This document shows, piece after piece, positions 41,907 to 50,897 of a stretch of 64,000 bases of DNA. The first letter of the stretch is position 1. The number at the start of each line of letters is the position of its first letter. Made by a program: the position numbers and the translations under genes. Location of the stretch: positions 806,001-870,000 of the forward strand of contig NZ_JAGGMN010000001.1 of assembly GCF_017875325.1 (NCBI RefSeq). The letters are read 5' to 3'. Below the pieces are notes generated by a model. It was not told where the DNA came from. It searched no databases and worked only from the letters and a program-made list of their open reading frames with translations. This DNA comes from Methanofollis sp. W23. GTDB taxonomy: Archaea > Halobacteriota > Methanomicrobia > Methanomicrobiales > Methanofollaceae.

Positions 41907-43292
41907 TGGAATTTCTTCTTTTCTTGGTTCTTTCTGGACGGTGCGCCCGGTGTTGATCCAGGCATTCATCCCGCCCAGGATGTTGGTGACGTCCTGGTAG
42001 CCGTCCCTGAGGAGGATTGAGGCGGCAAGGCTCCCTTTAAACCCGGTGTTGCAGTAGGCCAGGATGGCCGTGTGTCTTGGCACCTCCCTGATCCTCCTGG
42101 CGATCTCCTCAACCGGGATGGAGTGGGAGCCAGGGACCGCCCCGATCGAGAGGCGGGTGGGGCGGTCCCTGACGTCGATTATGAACTGCCCCTCTGCGTC
42201 GGGATCGACCTCGTGGACCGAGCAGGTCTTGCACCTCCCGATGGGGCGACCGCTCTGGTACCATGCTCTCATCCCGCCGGCCAGGTAACCGTCGATGGCG
42301 TCGAACCCGAGACGACGGGCCTGGGTCGCGGCGGCACGCGGGGCCCGGGCCACGTCGTCGATGAAGATGACGGCCCGGTCATATCTGGCATAATAGCCAA
42401 GATATGCCGAGACCCCTGCCTGCCAGATGTTCAGGCTCCCCGGGACATGGCCACCGGCAAAGGCGGACGGTCCCCTGAGGTCGACGAGTGTGGCGCCCCG
42501 TGCGGCCGCATGCTCGATTGCATCAGGGGGCATCGGTCGCATCGGCGTGGTCTCGCCACCCCGGAGGGGGAGGGGCCCGGAGAGGTTGTAGCGCTCCATG
42601 GTGGCAAAGTACGGCGGGATGGGGTGGTGCTCGGCACGTTTGCGGGCGACGAACTCTGGCCGGTTCAGTTGGAGGAGCGGGTTTGTCCTCTTCTCGTGGC
42701 CGACGGTGGTGAGTGGGCGGTCGCTGATCGTGCCGCCGCAGACCGACCCGGCGCCGTGGGCCGGGCAGACGATGACGCCGTCGTGGAGGGTGAGAATCTT
42801 TTCGTGGAGCGAGTCGTAGAGGGCGCCGGCCATCTCGTCCAGACGGTCTTTGAAGAAGTCGGTCCTTCCCACGTCTCCGGCAAAGAGGGCGTCGCCGGTG
42901 AAGACCATGAGGGGTGCGTCGGCATGCCCGGCCTCGGCGAGCACCAGGGAGATGCTCTCGTCGGTGTGGCCAGGGGTTTCGAGTACCCGCACCTCCAGCG
43001 GTCCAACGCCGACGACCTCTCCCTCTTTCACCGGACGGCCGAAGCCGAAATCGAGGGCCACACCGTGAAGGATCTCTGCGCCAGTCGCTCTGGCAAGGTC
43101 GAGCGACCCGGTGCAGTAATCTTCGTTCCGGTGGGTCTCGAAGATGTGGGTGATCTCGACCCCGTGTGCGTCGGCGAGGTCGAGGTAGACCTCCACATCC
43201 CGCCTGGGGTCGACGACGGCAGCGGCCCGCCCGGCCCCGACAAAGTACGAGTAGTGGGCCAGTCCAGTTGATTCGATCTGCTCAAAGATCAT
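41898..43292 (-). CDS. Metallo-beta-lactamase fold protein with two rhodanese domains (persulfide dioxygenase-like)
   Basis: 464 residues. The MBL domain (about 1-240) reads THRNEDYCTGS where most relatives have H-x-H-x-D-H: H54 is kept, but the second and last histidines are N56 and Y59. H109 (TPGHTDES) and D134 (FTGDALF) are also kept, and these three match the mononuclear iron ligands of ETHE1-type persulfide dioxygenases. A rhodanese domain (about 265-350) lacks the active cysteine; the second (about 370-455) has it in LAYCNTGFKGS. It probably oxidises or transfers sulfane sulfur. The ATG at 43292 is chosen since upstream codons are proline-rich noise. Confidence 0.85.
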   Translation of the reverse strand: MIFEQIESTGLAHYSYFVGAGRAAAVVDPRRDVEVYLDLADAHGVEITHIFETHRNEDYCTGSLDLARATGAEILHGVALDFGFGRPVKEGEVVGVGPLEVRVLETPGHTDESISLVLAEAGHADAPLMVFTGDALFAGDVGRTDFFKDRLDEMAGALYDSLHEKILTLHDGVIVCPAHGAGSVCGGTISDRPLTTVGHEKRTNPLLQLNRPEFVARKRAEHHPIPPYFATMERYNLSGPLPLRGGETTPMRPMPPDAIEHAAARGATLVDLRGPSAFAGGHVPGSLNIWQAGVSAYLGYYARYDRAVIFIDDVARAPRAAATQARRLGFDAIDGYLAGGMRAWYQSGRPIGRCKTCSVHEVDPDAEGQFIIDVRDRPTRLSIGAVPGSHSIPVEEIARRIREVPRHTAILAYCNTGFKGSLAASILLRDGYQDVTNILGGMNAWINTGRTVQKEPRKEEIPVL

Positions 43293-43857
43293 GTCCCTCA
43301 CTCGTGGTGGGGAGGGGGTCGGCGATATATAAGGGTGTCTGGGGGGTGCGGGTGTCGCAGGGAACGGGTGCGACCCGTACCCGGATCTCGCAGGATTGCC
43401 CCTATTTTGGGGATCTGTCCCTCTGATCCAGGCATATTCTGGGCGTATTTTGTGATCTCTGTAAATTTGGCCTTGTTCATGAAATACCGGATGGAACGTC
43501 TCCATCTAAGCCCTCTCAGGGGGGTCATATGGGGGCGGGGGATATTATTCTCTCGTCCTTGTTTAGAGGGGAGCCCTGGGGCTTGTAAAACGGAGGAAAT
43601 CGCCTCGATTTTATGGGGGAGATTTGTCTGGATTGGATCGAGTCGTAGCGAACCCTTTGAATGGATCTCTCTGCCCGGGTGATGGCCCTCGAAGACCAGA
43701 GATCGTCTCATGCTCTTTTTGGTCTCACCCCCGACCTACTCCTTCTTCAAGGCCTTTGAGCTTGCCTTCCGCACCCCGTCTTCTCGTGGGAGTCTATAAT
43801 GCAGTAGGCGGAGGCTTGAGAACAGAGGCAACAGGAGATCCCTGTGAAGAAAAATAT

Positions 43858-44089
43858 GGCTCTGTAGAATTCCTCTGGATAACTCATTGCGTGGGGCGTG
43901 CCGCTCCCCGGGCCCCCCAGCCGAAGATAGGCGGGGGATGGCAGTGCGCTCTTCATGGTCATTGATTGTGCCTTCCCGCCCCCATCGTGGTCCCCGGGGT
44001 CCGGGGGCAGCGCCCCCGGTGAGAGACTATGGGAAGGTGATTGAGTCACGCTCACACCAAGAATAATAGGTGAGGGTTTCTACAGAGCC
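43858..44089 (+). repeat. Family A dispersed repeat, copy A4
   Basis: Left end GGCTCTGTAGAATTCCTCTG; right end GAGGGTTTCTACAGAGCC. The interior has GGGGCGTGCCGCTCCCC and GGGGGCAGCGCCCCC hairpins and paired CCTTCCC / GGGAAGG blocks. Confidence 0.9.
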
Positions 44090-44313
44090 CAATTTTCAGG
44101 CGTTAAACCCTCCACTGAAGAGAGGTGTCATGAGAGGCTCTGTAGAACGTATTCTCCACACCCAAACAGTATTCCTCTGTTATTGAATCCTCGGGGAACT
44201 CTTCTCCTGGAGCAGATCCCATACATCTCTGAGAGTTGAAGGTTCAGCCGAACCGAAGCGCTTCCTTCAGGAAACTATGAACGCCTATCTTCCATCGGGG
44301 GCCGAGGATATGG

Positions 44314-44425
44314 GAAGACCATGAATGCATGTGTGCGCTACGAAGAGGTGAGGGTCTCTCCTCCATCATCTGTCTCGATCTTCTGCGAGAGGGAAGCAGG
44401 AGAGTTTTGGGATAATTTCCAGGAT
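44314..44425 (+). repeat. Family B dispersed repeat, copy B4
   Basis: GAATGCATGTGTGCGCTACG, GTGAGGGTCTCTCCTCC and GGAGAGTTTTGGGATAATTTCC in standard B order; closest to the copy at 59657. Confidence 0.75.
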
Positions 44426-44563
44426 TACGCGCAGATCAGATCGACGACTCATTAGCCTGACATGACCTCTCTTCTTCCCTGATCATCGCCACGATCTCCT
44501 CTTCGAGGGGACTGGCCCTGGTCAGGATGATGTCCCAGAGTATTGTTGGTTTCACGGAATAAT

Positions 44564-44799
44564 GGGTCTGTAGAAATCCTTGCCCTTTATGGGTGCACGC
44601 GTGACTCAGCCGCCTCCCCTCATGAATCTCGCCGGGGGCGAGTGCCGCCCTGATCCACGGAAGCAAAATAGAGCCGGAAAGGCAGAATAGATGACCATGA
44701 GGAGGGGGTTGCCATCCTCGACTTATCGTGTGAAGGTGGGGTTCGGGAGGCGGCACGCCCCCTGCCTGAGAGATTCATCAAGAGGACTTCTACAGAGCC
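44564..44799 (+). repeat. Family A dispersed repeat, copy A5
   Basis: Left end GGGTCTGTAGAAATCCTTGC; right end GAGGACTTCTACAGAGCC. The interior is nearly identical in order to A2 (GGGGGCGAGTGCCGCCCTGA, GATGACCATGAGGAG). Confidence 0.85.
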
Positions 44800-44816
44800 G
44801 AAATATCGAAGACCGC

Positions 44817-45128
44817 TCACCTGAACCTGACCGCGGTCCCGTAGGCCATCAGTTCGGCGGCGCCCGGCATCGCCTCCGCCGTCGAGAACCTGAGGGCGAT
44901 GACGGCATCGGCGTCGACCTTCTCGGCTTCCTTTTCCATCCGTTCGAGGGCGATCTCCCGTGCCTCGGAGAGCATCTCGGTGTAGGCCGTGATCTCCCCG
45001 CCGACCACACCTTTCAGTCCGCTCAGAAGGTCTCGTCCGATATTCTTTGCCTGTACGGTGTTGCCCACGACAAGGCCGAGCACCTCGAAGTCGTGGCCAG
45101 GGATAGATTCGTTGGTCGTGATGATCAT
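44817..45128 (-). CDS. YbjQ/UPF0145 heavy-metal-binding-like protein
   Basis: 103 residues, the normal size for this family. Diagnostic segments are ESIPGHDFEVLGLVVGNTV, then GLKGVVGGEITAYTEMLSEA and ADAVIALRFST. The structure of relatives is a small pentameric beta/alpha protein with no known activity. The ATG at 45128 has AGGTGA 8 nt upstream. A further 51 codons open upstream, but they run through a family A deletion derivative (45179-45264), so they are not part of the gene. The stop lies 18 nt from copy A5. Confidence 0.88.
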   Translation of the reverse strand: MIITTNESIPGHDFEVLGLVVGNTVQAKNIGRDLLSGLKGVVGGEITAYTEMLSEAREIALERMEKEAEKVDADAVIALRFSTAEAMPGAAELMAYGTAVRFR

Positions 45129-45458
45129 CAAGAGTTCACCTGCATGTACTGGGGAAATTTTGGTAGGGTATGATATATGGGTTGTGTAGAGTCCATCTGG
45201 ACAGGTATATTTGGCAGGAGAGTCACGGTCACACCAGGAAGTGGCGAGGGTCTCTACAGGGCCGATATATGCTTTCTTCATCAGGATTGTTCCCTCTCCC
45301 GGCGCGACTCCCCTGTCCCTCTCCTCTCCTTTTCTCCGCGAGTGCTCTGGATGCTCTATATATCCGCTTCATCGGCGTCAAACGGGAGGATATAACTGAG
45401 GGGAACTGCAACGTTTTTTGAACAATCTATTCAGCATTCTGAGATTTCAGGAGATACC
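45129..45458. other. Upstream stretch with short A repeat and symporter promoter
   Basis: A short internally deleted family A copy (45179-45264) and GGATATAAC at about 45388-45396, a TATA box for the following gene. Confidence 0.6.
45179..45264 (+). repeat. Family A deletion derivative, copy A6
   Basis: Keeps both ends (GGGTTGTGTAGAGTCC and GAGGGTCTCTACAGGGCC) but is only about 86 nt, with the GC-rich interior missing. Such internal deletion is typical of MITE-like elements. Confidence 0.7.
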
Positions 45459-46778
45459 ATGCCACCAGAGAGTACAGGTAGCACAAAACGCGCCGAATGG
45501 TCTCGCTACGGGTTTATCCTTGCAGCGATCGGTTCTGCCGTCGGCCTTGGAAATATCTGGCGATTTCCCTATGTCGTCGGTGAGAACGGCGGGGGGGCCT
45601 TCCTCATCCCGTACATCATATCATTTCTCTGCTTCGGGATCCCGTTGATGATCCTCGAGTTCACCGTCGGCAGGGGGTTCAGGGGCTCGGTGGTGACTGC
45701 CTTCGGGCGCCTCCACCCGCGGCTGCGCCACCTCGGGCTCCTCCCCTTCGTAATGGTGATCGTCGTCTTCAGTTATTACTCGGTCATCGCCGGGTGGACG
45801 CTGGCCTACGTCCTCTTCTCGGTCACCGGGTACATGGACTTCGAGACCTTCACCTCCTCGCCCCTCCCGCTGGTCACCTTCTTTGCGACCATCCTCCTTG
45901 CCGGGTCGGTGGTGAAGGTCGACCTCAAGGCCGGGATCGAACGGGCAAACCGCTACCTGATGCCGGTGCTCGGGCTTGCTCTCCTGGTCATGCTGGTCCA
46001 GGCCCTCACTCTCCCGGGCGTCCAGGCCGGACTGACCTACTATCTCACCCCCGACCTCTCGGTCCTCTCCGATCCCGGGATCTGGGTCCAGGCCGCAGGT
46101 CAGGTCTTCTTTTCCCTGAGCATCGGGTTCGGGGTGCTCCTCACCTATGGAAGTTATCTCTCTGACACTGAGTCGATCCCGCGCTCGGCTGTCCTCATCG
46201 CGGGCGCCGACTTTCTGGTCGCCCTCATTGCCGGGTTCATCATCTTCCCGGTCGTCTTCTCCTTCGGGTTCGACCCGGTCTCTGGCCCGCAACTTGCCTT
46301 CATCACCCTCCCGGAGATCTTCTCGACGATGGCCTTCGGCTCGTTCTTTGGAGCTTTATTCTTCATCCTCCTTTTTGTCGGGGCGTTATCTTCGATCCTT
46401 TCGATGGTGGAAGGCGGGGTAGCGACCATCGTCGACGAGTGGGCCTGGCCACGGGAGAAGGCAACCCTCCTGGTCTGCATCCTCGCCGCGATCATCGGGC
46501 TTCCTTCGGCCCTCAGTTATGCGGGGTTCGATATCACCCTCTTTGGCGCGCCCTTCCTGGACAGTGTCGACCTCCTCTTCGGGATCCTCCTGGTTCCGGT
46601 CTCTGCCTCGGTGATCTGCATCGCCTTCTCGTGGCTCTGGAAACCTGAGTCGCTTCTTGCCGAGGTGAACAAAAACAGCAGGTTCAAGTTCCCGAGGGCG
46701 GCGGTCACCTACCTGCGCTATGTCGTCCCTGTCCTCCTCTTCGTCACCCTGGCGAGCACGGTGGCAGGGATGCTCTAA
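45459..46778 (+). CDS. Neurotransmitter:sodium symporter family transporter
   Basis: 439 residues with 11 predicted membrane helices, matching prokaryotic NSS/LeuT proteins. The first helix contains GFILAAIGSAVGLGNIWRFP, the sodium and substrate site; GGGAFLIPYIISF follows, and QVFFSLSIGFGVLLTYGSYL is the helix 6 binding segment. Relatives import amino acids such as tryptophan, leucine or methionine with sodium. AGGAGA sits 5 nt before the ATG and a TATA box lies about 65 nt upstream. It is flanked by repeats on both sides and appears monocistronic. Confidence 0.92.
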   Translation: MPPESTGSTKRAEWSRYGFILAAIGSAVGLGNIWRFPYVVGENGGGAFLIPYIISFLCFGIPLMILEFTVGRGFRGSVVTAFGRLHPRLRHLGLLPFVMVIVVFSYYSVIAGWTLAYVLFSVTGYMDFETFTSSPLPLVTFFATILLAGSVVKVDLKAGIERANRYLMPVLGLALLVMLVQALTLPGVQAGLTYYLTPDLSVLSDPGIWVQAAGQVFFSLSIGFGVLLTYGSYLSDTESIPRSAVLIAGADFLVALIAGFIIFPVVFSFGFDPVSGPQLAFITLPEIFSTMAFGSFFGALFFILLFVGALSSILSMVEGGVATIVDEWAWPREKATLLVCILAAIIGLPSALSYAGFDITLFGAPFLDSVDLLFGILLVPVSASVICIAFSWLWKPESLLAEVNKNSRFKFPRAAVTYLRYVVPVLLFVTLASTVAGML

Positions 46779-46939
46779 TCATTTTTCCTGGAGTTCGTCC
46801 CAGAACTCCCGGTCCTGGAGTGAGGGTGCGATCCCTTCCAGAAAGACAGAGTGGAAGGCTGTGGTAGTGCCTCTATTAAGAGTATGGACTGTTCTATCTG
46901 GTGAATTTCCAGGAAAAGATCTGGATGGTTCCATCTTTA

Positions 46940-47095
46940 GGCTCTGGAGAAACCCTCACTTCTCGTGGGGAGAATGCATGTCATCCGCCTTCCCATAGCC
47001 TTCGGCCGGGGGCGCTGCCCCCGGACCCCCGTGAGCAAGATAGGGGGAAGGCATCATGGGCAACTGTGACGAATCAAGAGGATTTCTACAGAGCC
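46940..47095 (+). repeat. Family A dispersed repeat, copy A7 (shortened)
   Basis: Left end GGCTCTGGAGAAACCCTCAC; right end AGGATTTCTACAGAGCCC. Interior CCGGGGGCGCTGCCCCCGG hairpin kept; total about 156 nt. Confidence 0.8.
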
Positions 47096-47347
47096 CGTCT
47101 TTATCCATTCTGCCTACCCTGCCCGCTTTTCTTCCTTCTGAACAAGACACCGGGTGGGGCGACCATCGAATGCCGCCCCCACCTCTCCTTGTCGTGGGAG
47201 GAGAGAGAAGACCCCGTGATGAGGACGGCCATTCTGATCGGTGTGCCTTCCCCATCATCATGCCAGGGCAGCGCCCCAGGCCCGAGGAGGAGGGGAGGCG
47301 ATTGGTTCACACGTGTGCCTGAAATAGGCGAGGGTTTCTACAGAGTC
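47096..47347 (+). repeat. Family A-related repeat, copy A8 (right end intact)
   Basis: The right end is GAGGGTTTCTACAGAGTC, preceded by GGTGTGCCTTCCCC and GGGGAGGCGATTGG blocks. The left end is not recognisable. Confidence 0.6.
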
Positions 47348-47403
47348 GTACTCTGCATATTTTCACGGGAAATCTTTGCCAGAAGAGGAGGAGGAAGAGA
47401 TGA

Positions 47404-47979
47404 TCATTCCTGTCTCATACATTCATGCTGGATCTGCTGCATCCACCCAGGGATCTGGACGTCTTCCTGCGGGAAAAAATCCCTGACATAGGGCTTGATG
47501 TCGATGACCGGGCTCCCGTCAATCGCGTCCAGGTCGGTGACGCTCAGCACATTCCCGTCCCGCCCGCAGAGACGGACGACTGTCATGAGCACCGGGTTTG
47601 GCCTGGCGGGACTGCAAGTACCGAATATTCCGGTCAGCGGCATGTCTTCCCGTCCCATCGGGTGCACCCTGGTCAGGGCCCGGCTCGTTTCAGGCACCTG
47701 GTGCGCCCAGTACAATATGGTCAGGTGAGAATACTCGTCGATACCTTCGAGGATCTCGACCAGATCCTCGTTGACGACGATCTCTGACACTTCTCTGTCG
47801 GCCTTGTGAACACGCCTCATGGCATCGTCGAGGTCTCCCTGCATCGCGATGCCGTCATGGCCGGCGATCAGAAAGGGTTCCTTGGTCCTGTTCCTGATCA
47901 CTCCCACAGGTCGCAGGGTCATCTCAGGGGATGTGTCGCCGGCGTCATGCACCATGTTTTTTGAATTCTTCTCCGTCAT
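47404..47979 (-). CDS. TrmO/UPF0066-type SAM-dependent methyltransferase
   Basis: 191 residues. The core begins RPVGVIRNRTKEPF and contains DGIDEYSHLTILYWAHQV-like and, most diagnostically, GIFGTCSPARPNPVLMTVV, the conserved SAM-binding loop of the TrmO (YaeB, TsaA-like) beta-barrel family; DLDAIDGSPVIDIKPYV closes the domain. In bacteria TrmO methylates the t6A modification of tRNA; archaeal members may act on tRNA or another molecule. The first 20 residues are an unconserved leader. The gene sits between two repeat-filled gaps. Confidence 0.85.
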   Translation of the reverse strand: MTEKNSKNMVHDAGDTSPEMTLRPVGVIRNRTKEPFLIAGHDGIAMQGDLDDAMRRVHKADREVSEIVVNEDLVEILEGIDEYSHLTILYWAHQVPETSRALTRVHPMGREDMPLTGIFGTCSPARPNPVLMTVVRLCGRDGNVLSVTDLDAIDGSPVIDIKPYVRDFFPQEDVQIPGWMQQIQHECMRQE

Positions 47980-48020
47980 GCTTCTCTGTTTTCCGGGAAA
48001 TCATAAAAGAGTGTGGATAT

Positions 48021-48300
48021 TTCGGCTCTGGAGAATTCGGCATGACGCGAGATCTTACCTCACGCATAGGGGATGGACCGTTTTCGTCGCTTGATCCCCC
48101 ATATTAAGACAGGAAAATCGGTGGGGGCCGTGTTCAATTCCCTCCCCCACTGTTCCTCACCGTGGGGGGAGTCCGGGGGTTGAAACCGCCCACACGAGAT
48201 TGCAGTGATGGTGTACGTACGATGAGGGGCGGCGGCACGATGCTTGATTTCTGGGCGGCCCCCAGTCACATGGAGAGGGGTCAAAGATCCTTCCACGCCC
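48021..48300 (+). repeat. Family C dispersed repeat, copy C4
   Basis: Begins TCGGCTCTGGAGAATTCGGC, then CCTCACGCATAGGGGATGG, GACAGGAAAATCGGTGGGGG and CCGTGGGGGGAGTCCGGGGG. It shares the GGCTCT-GAGAA terminus with family A and its middle with 49345-49570. Confidence 0.7.
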
Positions 48301-48324
48301 TTGAGACCTGCAATATGAAATTTT

Positions 48325-48556
48325 GGCTCTGTAGAAATGCTCTTGATGACTCTCTCTGCGGGGGGTGTGCCGCCCCCCGGTCCCCCGCGTGAGCGATAGG
48401 CGGGGGATGGCAATACTCGTTTCATGTTCAATGAATGTGCCTTCCCAGCCCTATCTTCATCCTGGGGATCAGGGGGCAGAGTCCCCGGCGAGAAGATAGG
48501 GGAAGGCGGGTGGGTAGCGCTCGCACCGAGAATTGGCGAGGGTTTCTACAGGGCCG
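48325..48556 (+). repeat. Family A dispersed repeat, copy A9
   Basis: Left end GGCTCTGTAGAAATGCTCTT; right end GAGGGTTTCTACAGGGCC. The interior has GGGGGGTGTGCCGCCCCCC and paired GCCTTCCC / GGGGAAGGC. Confidence 0.9.
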
Positions 48557-48641
48557 AAATTTTCATCATGTATGCGTGAGCCCGGGGTCCATGCCGAATA
48601 TTTCTGAGCCGAAAAAGAAGAGGGGCGGGTTATGGATGGGA

Positions 48642-49133
48642 TCAACAGTTCGAGCAGGTGCTTTGCCGCTGGAGGATCTGGTCGAGGGCCCACCCGGCCC
48701 ACCACCGCACCTGCGGGTTTTCGTCTTCCAGGGCCCCGGCAAGCGGACTCTCGGCGCTGGAGTGGCCGATGCTCCCGAGGGTGTAGGCGGCCCAGGTTCT
48801 GGTGGGGGTGTCGCCCTCGGCAAGGGCGGCGATCAGACTGGTGACCGCAGGGGCGCCGACGGCCGAGAGCCCCCAGGACGCCGCCAACCTGAGATGTCTG
48901 TCCTCCTGACTGAAGAGTTCGATGAAGGCCTCGACGGCCGACTCCCCCATCATCATCCCGATGGCAAGGGCGGCGTCCTCCCTGACCTTCTGCGATTCGC
49001 CGTGGAAGAGATAGGCGGTGAGCCCTTCGAGGTCGTTCTCGACGGCGCAGTCGAGCACCTCAGGGGTAGGGGTGAGATCGTTCTCGACAGGGAGGGCTTC
49101 ATCTGTGAGATTAGGGTGTGCGGGGTTCTGCAT
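48642..49133 (-). CDS. HEAT-repeat (PBS-lyase-like) protein
   Basis: 163 residues made of about four HEAT-like repeats: VREDAALAIGMMMGESAVEA, HLRLAASWGLSAVGAPAV, PTRTWAAYTLGSIGHSSAE and QVRWWAGWALDQILQRQ. This is a helical scaffold for protein contacts; the family name comes from phycobilisome lyase but no lyase role applies here. The C terminus has two cysteines (STCSNC). A TATA-like element (about 49157-49162, reverse strand) is about 26 nt from the ATG, consistent with a leaderless mRNA. No functional partner is evident. Confidence 0.85.
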   Translation of the reverse strand: MQNPAHPNLTDEALPVENDLTPTPEVLDCAVENDLEGLTAYLFHGESQKVREDAALAIGMMMGESAVEAFIELFSQEDRHLRLAASWGLSAVGAPAVTSLIAALAEGDTPTRTWAAYTLGSIGHSSAESPLAGALEDENPQVRWWAGWALDQILQRQSTCSNC

Positions 49134-49344
49134 GGATGGGTGGTACGCGGGGAAGGTATAAGAGAGGCATGGATCGTTTGGGGCTGTCCACCACCCTCTC
49201 TCTCCTGGGAGAAATCCCCATACAAACTCTCAGGCCCTTCCCCCCGCCCCTCCTCAGAGCAAGAGAGGATGGTGGACCGCAGCATTCTCTTCAGGTTCAT
49301 CCATTCCGCTCGTCTCGCCTCCAGGTCAGGGGGATGAAAGAGGC

Positions 49345-49570
49345 CTGTAGAATTGCTCATGAAGTAAGGGCATGCCTCATGCATATGGGATGAACATTTC
49401 TCGTTGCGTGATCTCTTTTCAAGATTAGAGAATCGGTGGAGACCAAAGTTCAATGTGCCGCCCCCCTATCCTCGTCGTGGGGGGCCAGGGGTGACAATAG
49501 AAACGGGAAGGCAGAGGTCTGATCATTCTGAAGGTGTGTCTTCAATCTGCATATCACACTTGAAGGTATC
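49345..49570 (+). repeat. Family C dispersed repeat, copy C6
   Basis: Begins GGCCTGTAGAATTGCTCATG, then GCATATGGGATGAACATTTC, GAATCGGTGGAGACC, CGGGAAGGCAGAGG and GATCATTCTGAAGGTGTG. Confidence 0.7.
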
Positions 49571-49756
49571 TGGTGCATTCTAACCATTATGGAAACCTGG
49601 AGTGATGATCTTCACGATCATTTACCTGGTAGTCCCTCGCCACGTTTAGGTAGAGCCATCCAGATGGTCTCTACAAAACCGGAGAAAAAAGACGATTGAG
49701 TCATGACCACATCCAGAGGGAGGGGTTGTGTGGGCATGCGGCCAGAAATATTCTCC

Positions 49757-49893
49757 GGCTCTGTAGAAACCATTCTCTTTTCATCACCTCAACCCCCCTG
49801 TGAACCGGATCCATCGCCTCTCGAATCGCGCGGGGGTCTGGGGGGCGGCACGCCCCCGCAGAAGAGATCTATAAAAAGGATTTTTGCAGGGTT
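49757..49893 (+). repeat. Family A dispersed repeat, copy A10 (shortened)
   Basis: Left end GGCTCTGTAGAAACCATTCT; right end AAGGATTTTTGCAGGGTT, which is diverged. About 137 nt. Confidence 0.65.
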
Positions 49894-49909
49894 CAATTTT
49901 CAGGCCCTC

Positions 49910-50719
49910 TCACTCAAGAGCATCGAGCGTCCTGACCGCATACCAGGTCTGCTCCAACGTCGCCGTCCCACCATAGATCGACCTCCCAAACCCGCCACTC
50001 TCTCTCCGGCACCGGCGGACAAATGCCCCTGCCCCTTCTGCCGGCGACACTCCGAGAAGCCGGGCGACTCTGACCCCGGCGGCGACATGCTCCAGGTATG
50101 CAGGGACCACCCCTGGCAGGTTCACATACCCATAGGCCGGATGGAGACAGGAGGTAAGAAAGGCTCTGCTCCCTGGCGAAGGGACCCCGAGAGCCGCAGA
50201 GATCGCAAGGGCGTGACTGGTCTCGACGAGCGTGGACGGACCGCCGCCATATCCTCCGTCATGGTGACGGCATGCCCTGACCGCGTCGAGGAGGGCCGCC
50301 CGCACTGCAGGGTGCGGGCGCACCCCCAGGGCCTGGCAGAGGTCGAGATAACGAGAGGGCCTGGAGAGCAGACTCGTCAACTCGACCGGGGGCGTACCCG
50401 CCGGGGCGAACGGGACGATCGAGGTGAGCCAGGCACGGGGGTCGTGTGCGGGCTTCAGGCCGAGGACGGCCAAAGAGGAGAGGACATAATACCCGCACTC
50501 CGGCGAATGATACCGTCCCTCCTCTCCCTGTCTTTCGAGGAGCCAGGTGACGGTGGCGGGGTCCTCAGGCACCGCCCCGAGGAGACGAAGGGTGTCGAGG
50601 GCGAAGAAGGTGTCTGCGGGGTTCGGTTCGTTCAGGCGGTAAAAACAGTAGCCGCCGTTGGCACATCGCCTCCGGGCGATGTACTTGATACAGGGACTGG
50701 TACGTTCGTCAGTGAGCAT
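49910..50719 (-). CDS. Prenyltransferase/squalene-oxidase-repeat protein
   Basis: 269 residues forming an alpha/alpha-toroid of the prenyltransferase-repeat type. Repeat units are NGGYCFYRLNEPNPADTFFA, GRYHSPECGYYVLSSLAVLG, DGGYGGGPSTLVETSHALAI and GGFGRSIYGGTATLEQTWYA. It lacks the D-x-D-D of squalene-hopene cyclases and is less than half their length, so it is not a cyclase in the usual sense; it may bind a prenyl chain or protein. GAGGTG lies just upstream of the ATG. It is encoded far from the terpene-synthase-like gene, so no direct link is claimed. Confidence 0.75.
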   Translation of the reverse strand: MLTDERTSPCIKYIARRRCANGGYCFYRLNEPNPADTFFALDTLRLLGAVPEDPATVTWLLERQGEEGRYHSPECGYYVLSSLAVLGLKPAHDPRAWLTSIVPFAPAGTPPVELTSLLSRPSRYLDLCQALGVRPHPAVRAALLDAVRACRHHDGGYGGGPSTLVETSHALAISAALGVPSPGSRAFLTSCLHPAYGYVNLPGVVPAYLEHVAAGVRVARLLGVSPAEGAGAFVRRCRRESGGFGRSIYGGTATLEQTWYAVRTLDALE

Positions 50720-50897
50720 AGCACCTCATGCAGACGTCATCAGCCGGGTCGGCGTTTGAAGGCGGACGTCATCGCCTGCATGCAGCCAATTGATCAGAGT
50801 GAGTTTTGATTTGAAGAGGATAAGGGTGGCGGTCCCCTCTCTCTCTTCCTCGTGCAAAAATCCATATAACGAGAGGCGCATCTGCAGGGTGATCAGG

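Larger units (their letters stand above)
43293..44816. other. 1.5-kb gene-free stretch with A and B repeats
   Basis: Contains two complete family A copies (43858-44089, 44564-44799) and a family B copy (44314-44425). The part at 43335-43700 is open in one frame but lacks coding character. No gene. Confidence 0.7.
46779..47403. other. Gene-free stretch with two A-type repeats
   Basis: Contains family A copies A7 (46940-47095) and A8 (right half, about 47096-47347). No gene. Confidence 0.65.
47980..48641. other. Gene-free stretch with C and A repeats
   Basis: A family C copy (about 48021-48300) is followed by a complete family A copy (48325-48556) and a C-type terminus (48560-48600). No gene. 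Confidence 0.7.
49134..49909. other. Gene-free stretch with C and A repeats
   Basis: A family C copy (about 49345-49570) and a short family A copy (49757-49893). The rest is unassigned. Confidence 0.65.

Noticed and set aside
42072-43271. 399-codon forward frame
   Set aside because: Antisense to the MBL-rhodanese gene.
43335-43682. 115-codon forward frame in the 1.5-kb gap
   Set aside because: It has no ribosome site and is matched by a similar-length frame on the other strand; the amino-acid composition is not protein-like.
49910-50719. Squalene-hopene cyclase
   Set aside because: Prenyltransferase-type repeats are present, but the D-x-D-D acid motif is absent and the length is less than half that of a cyclase.
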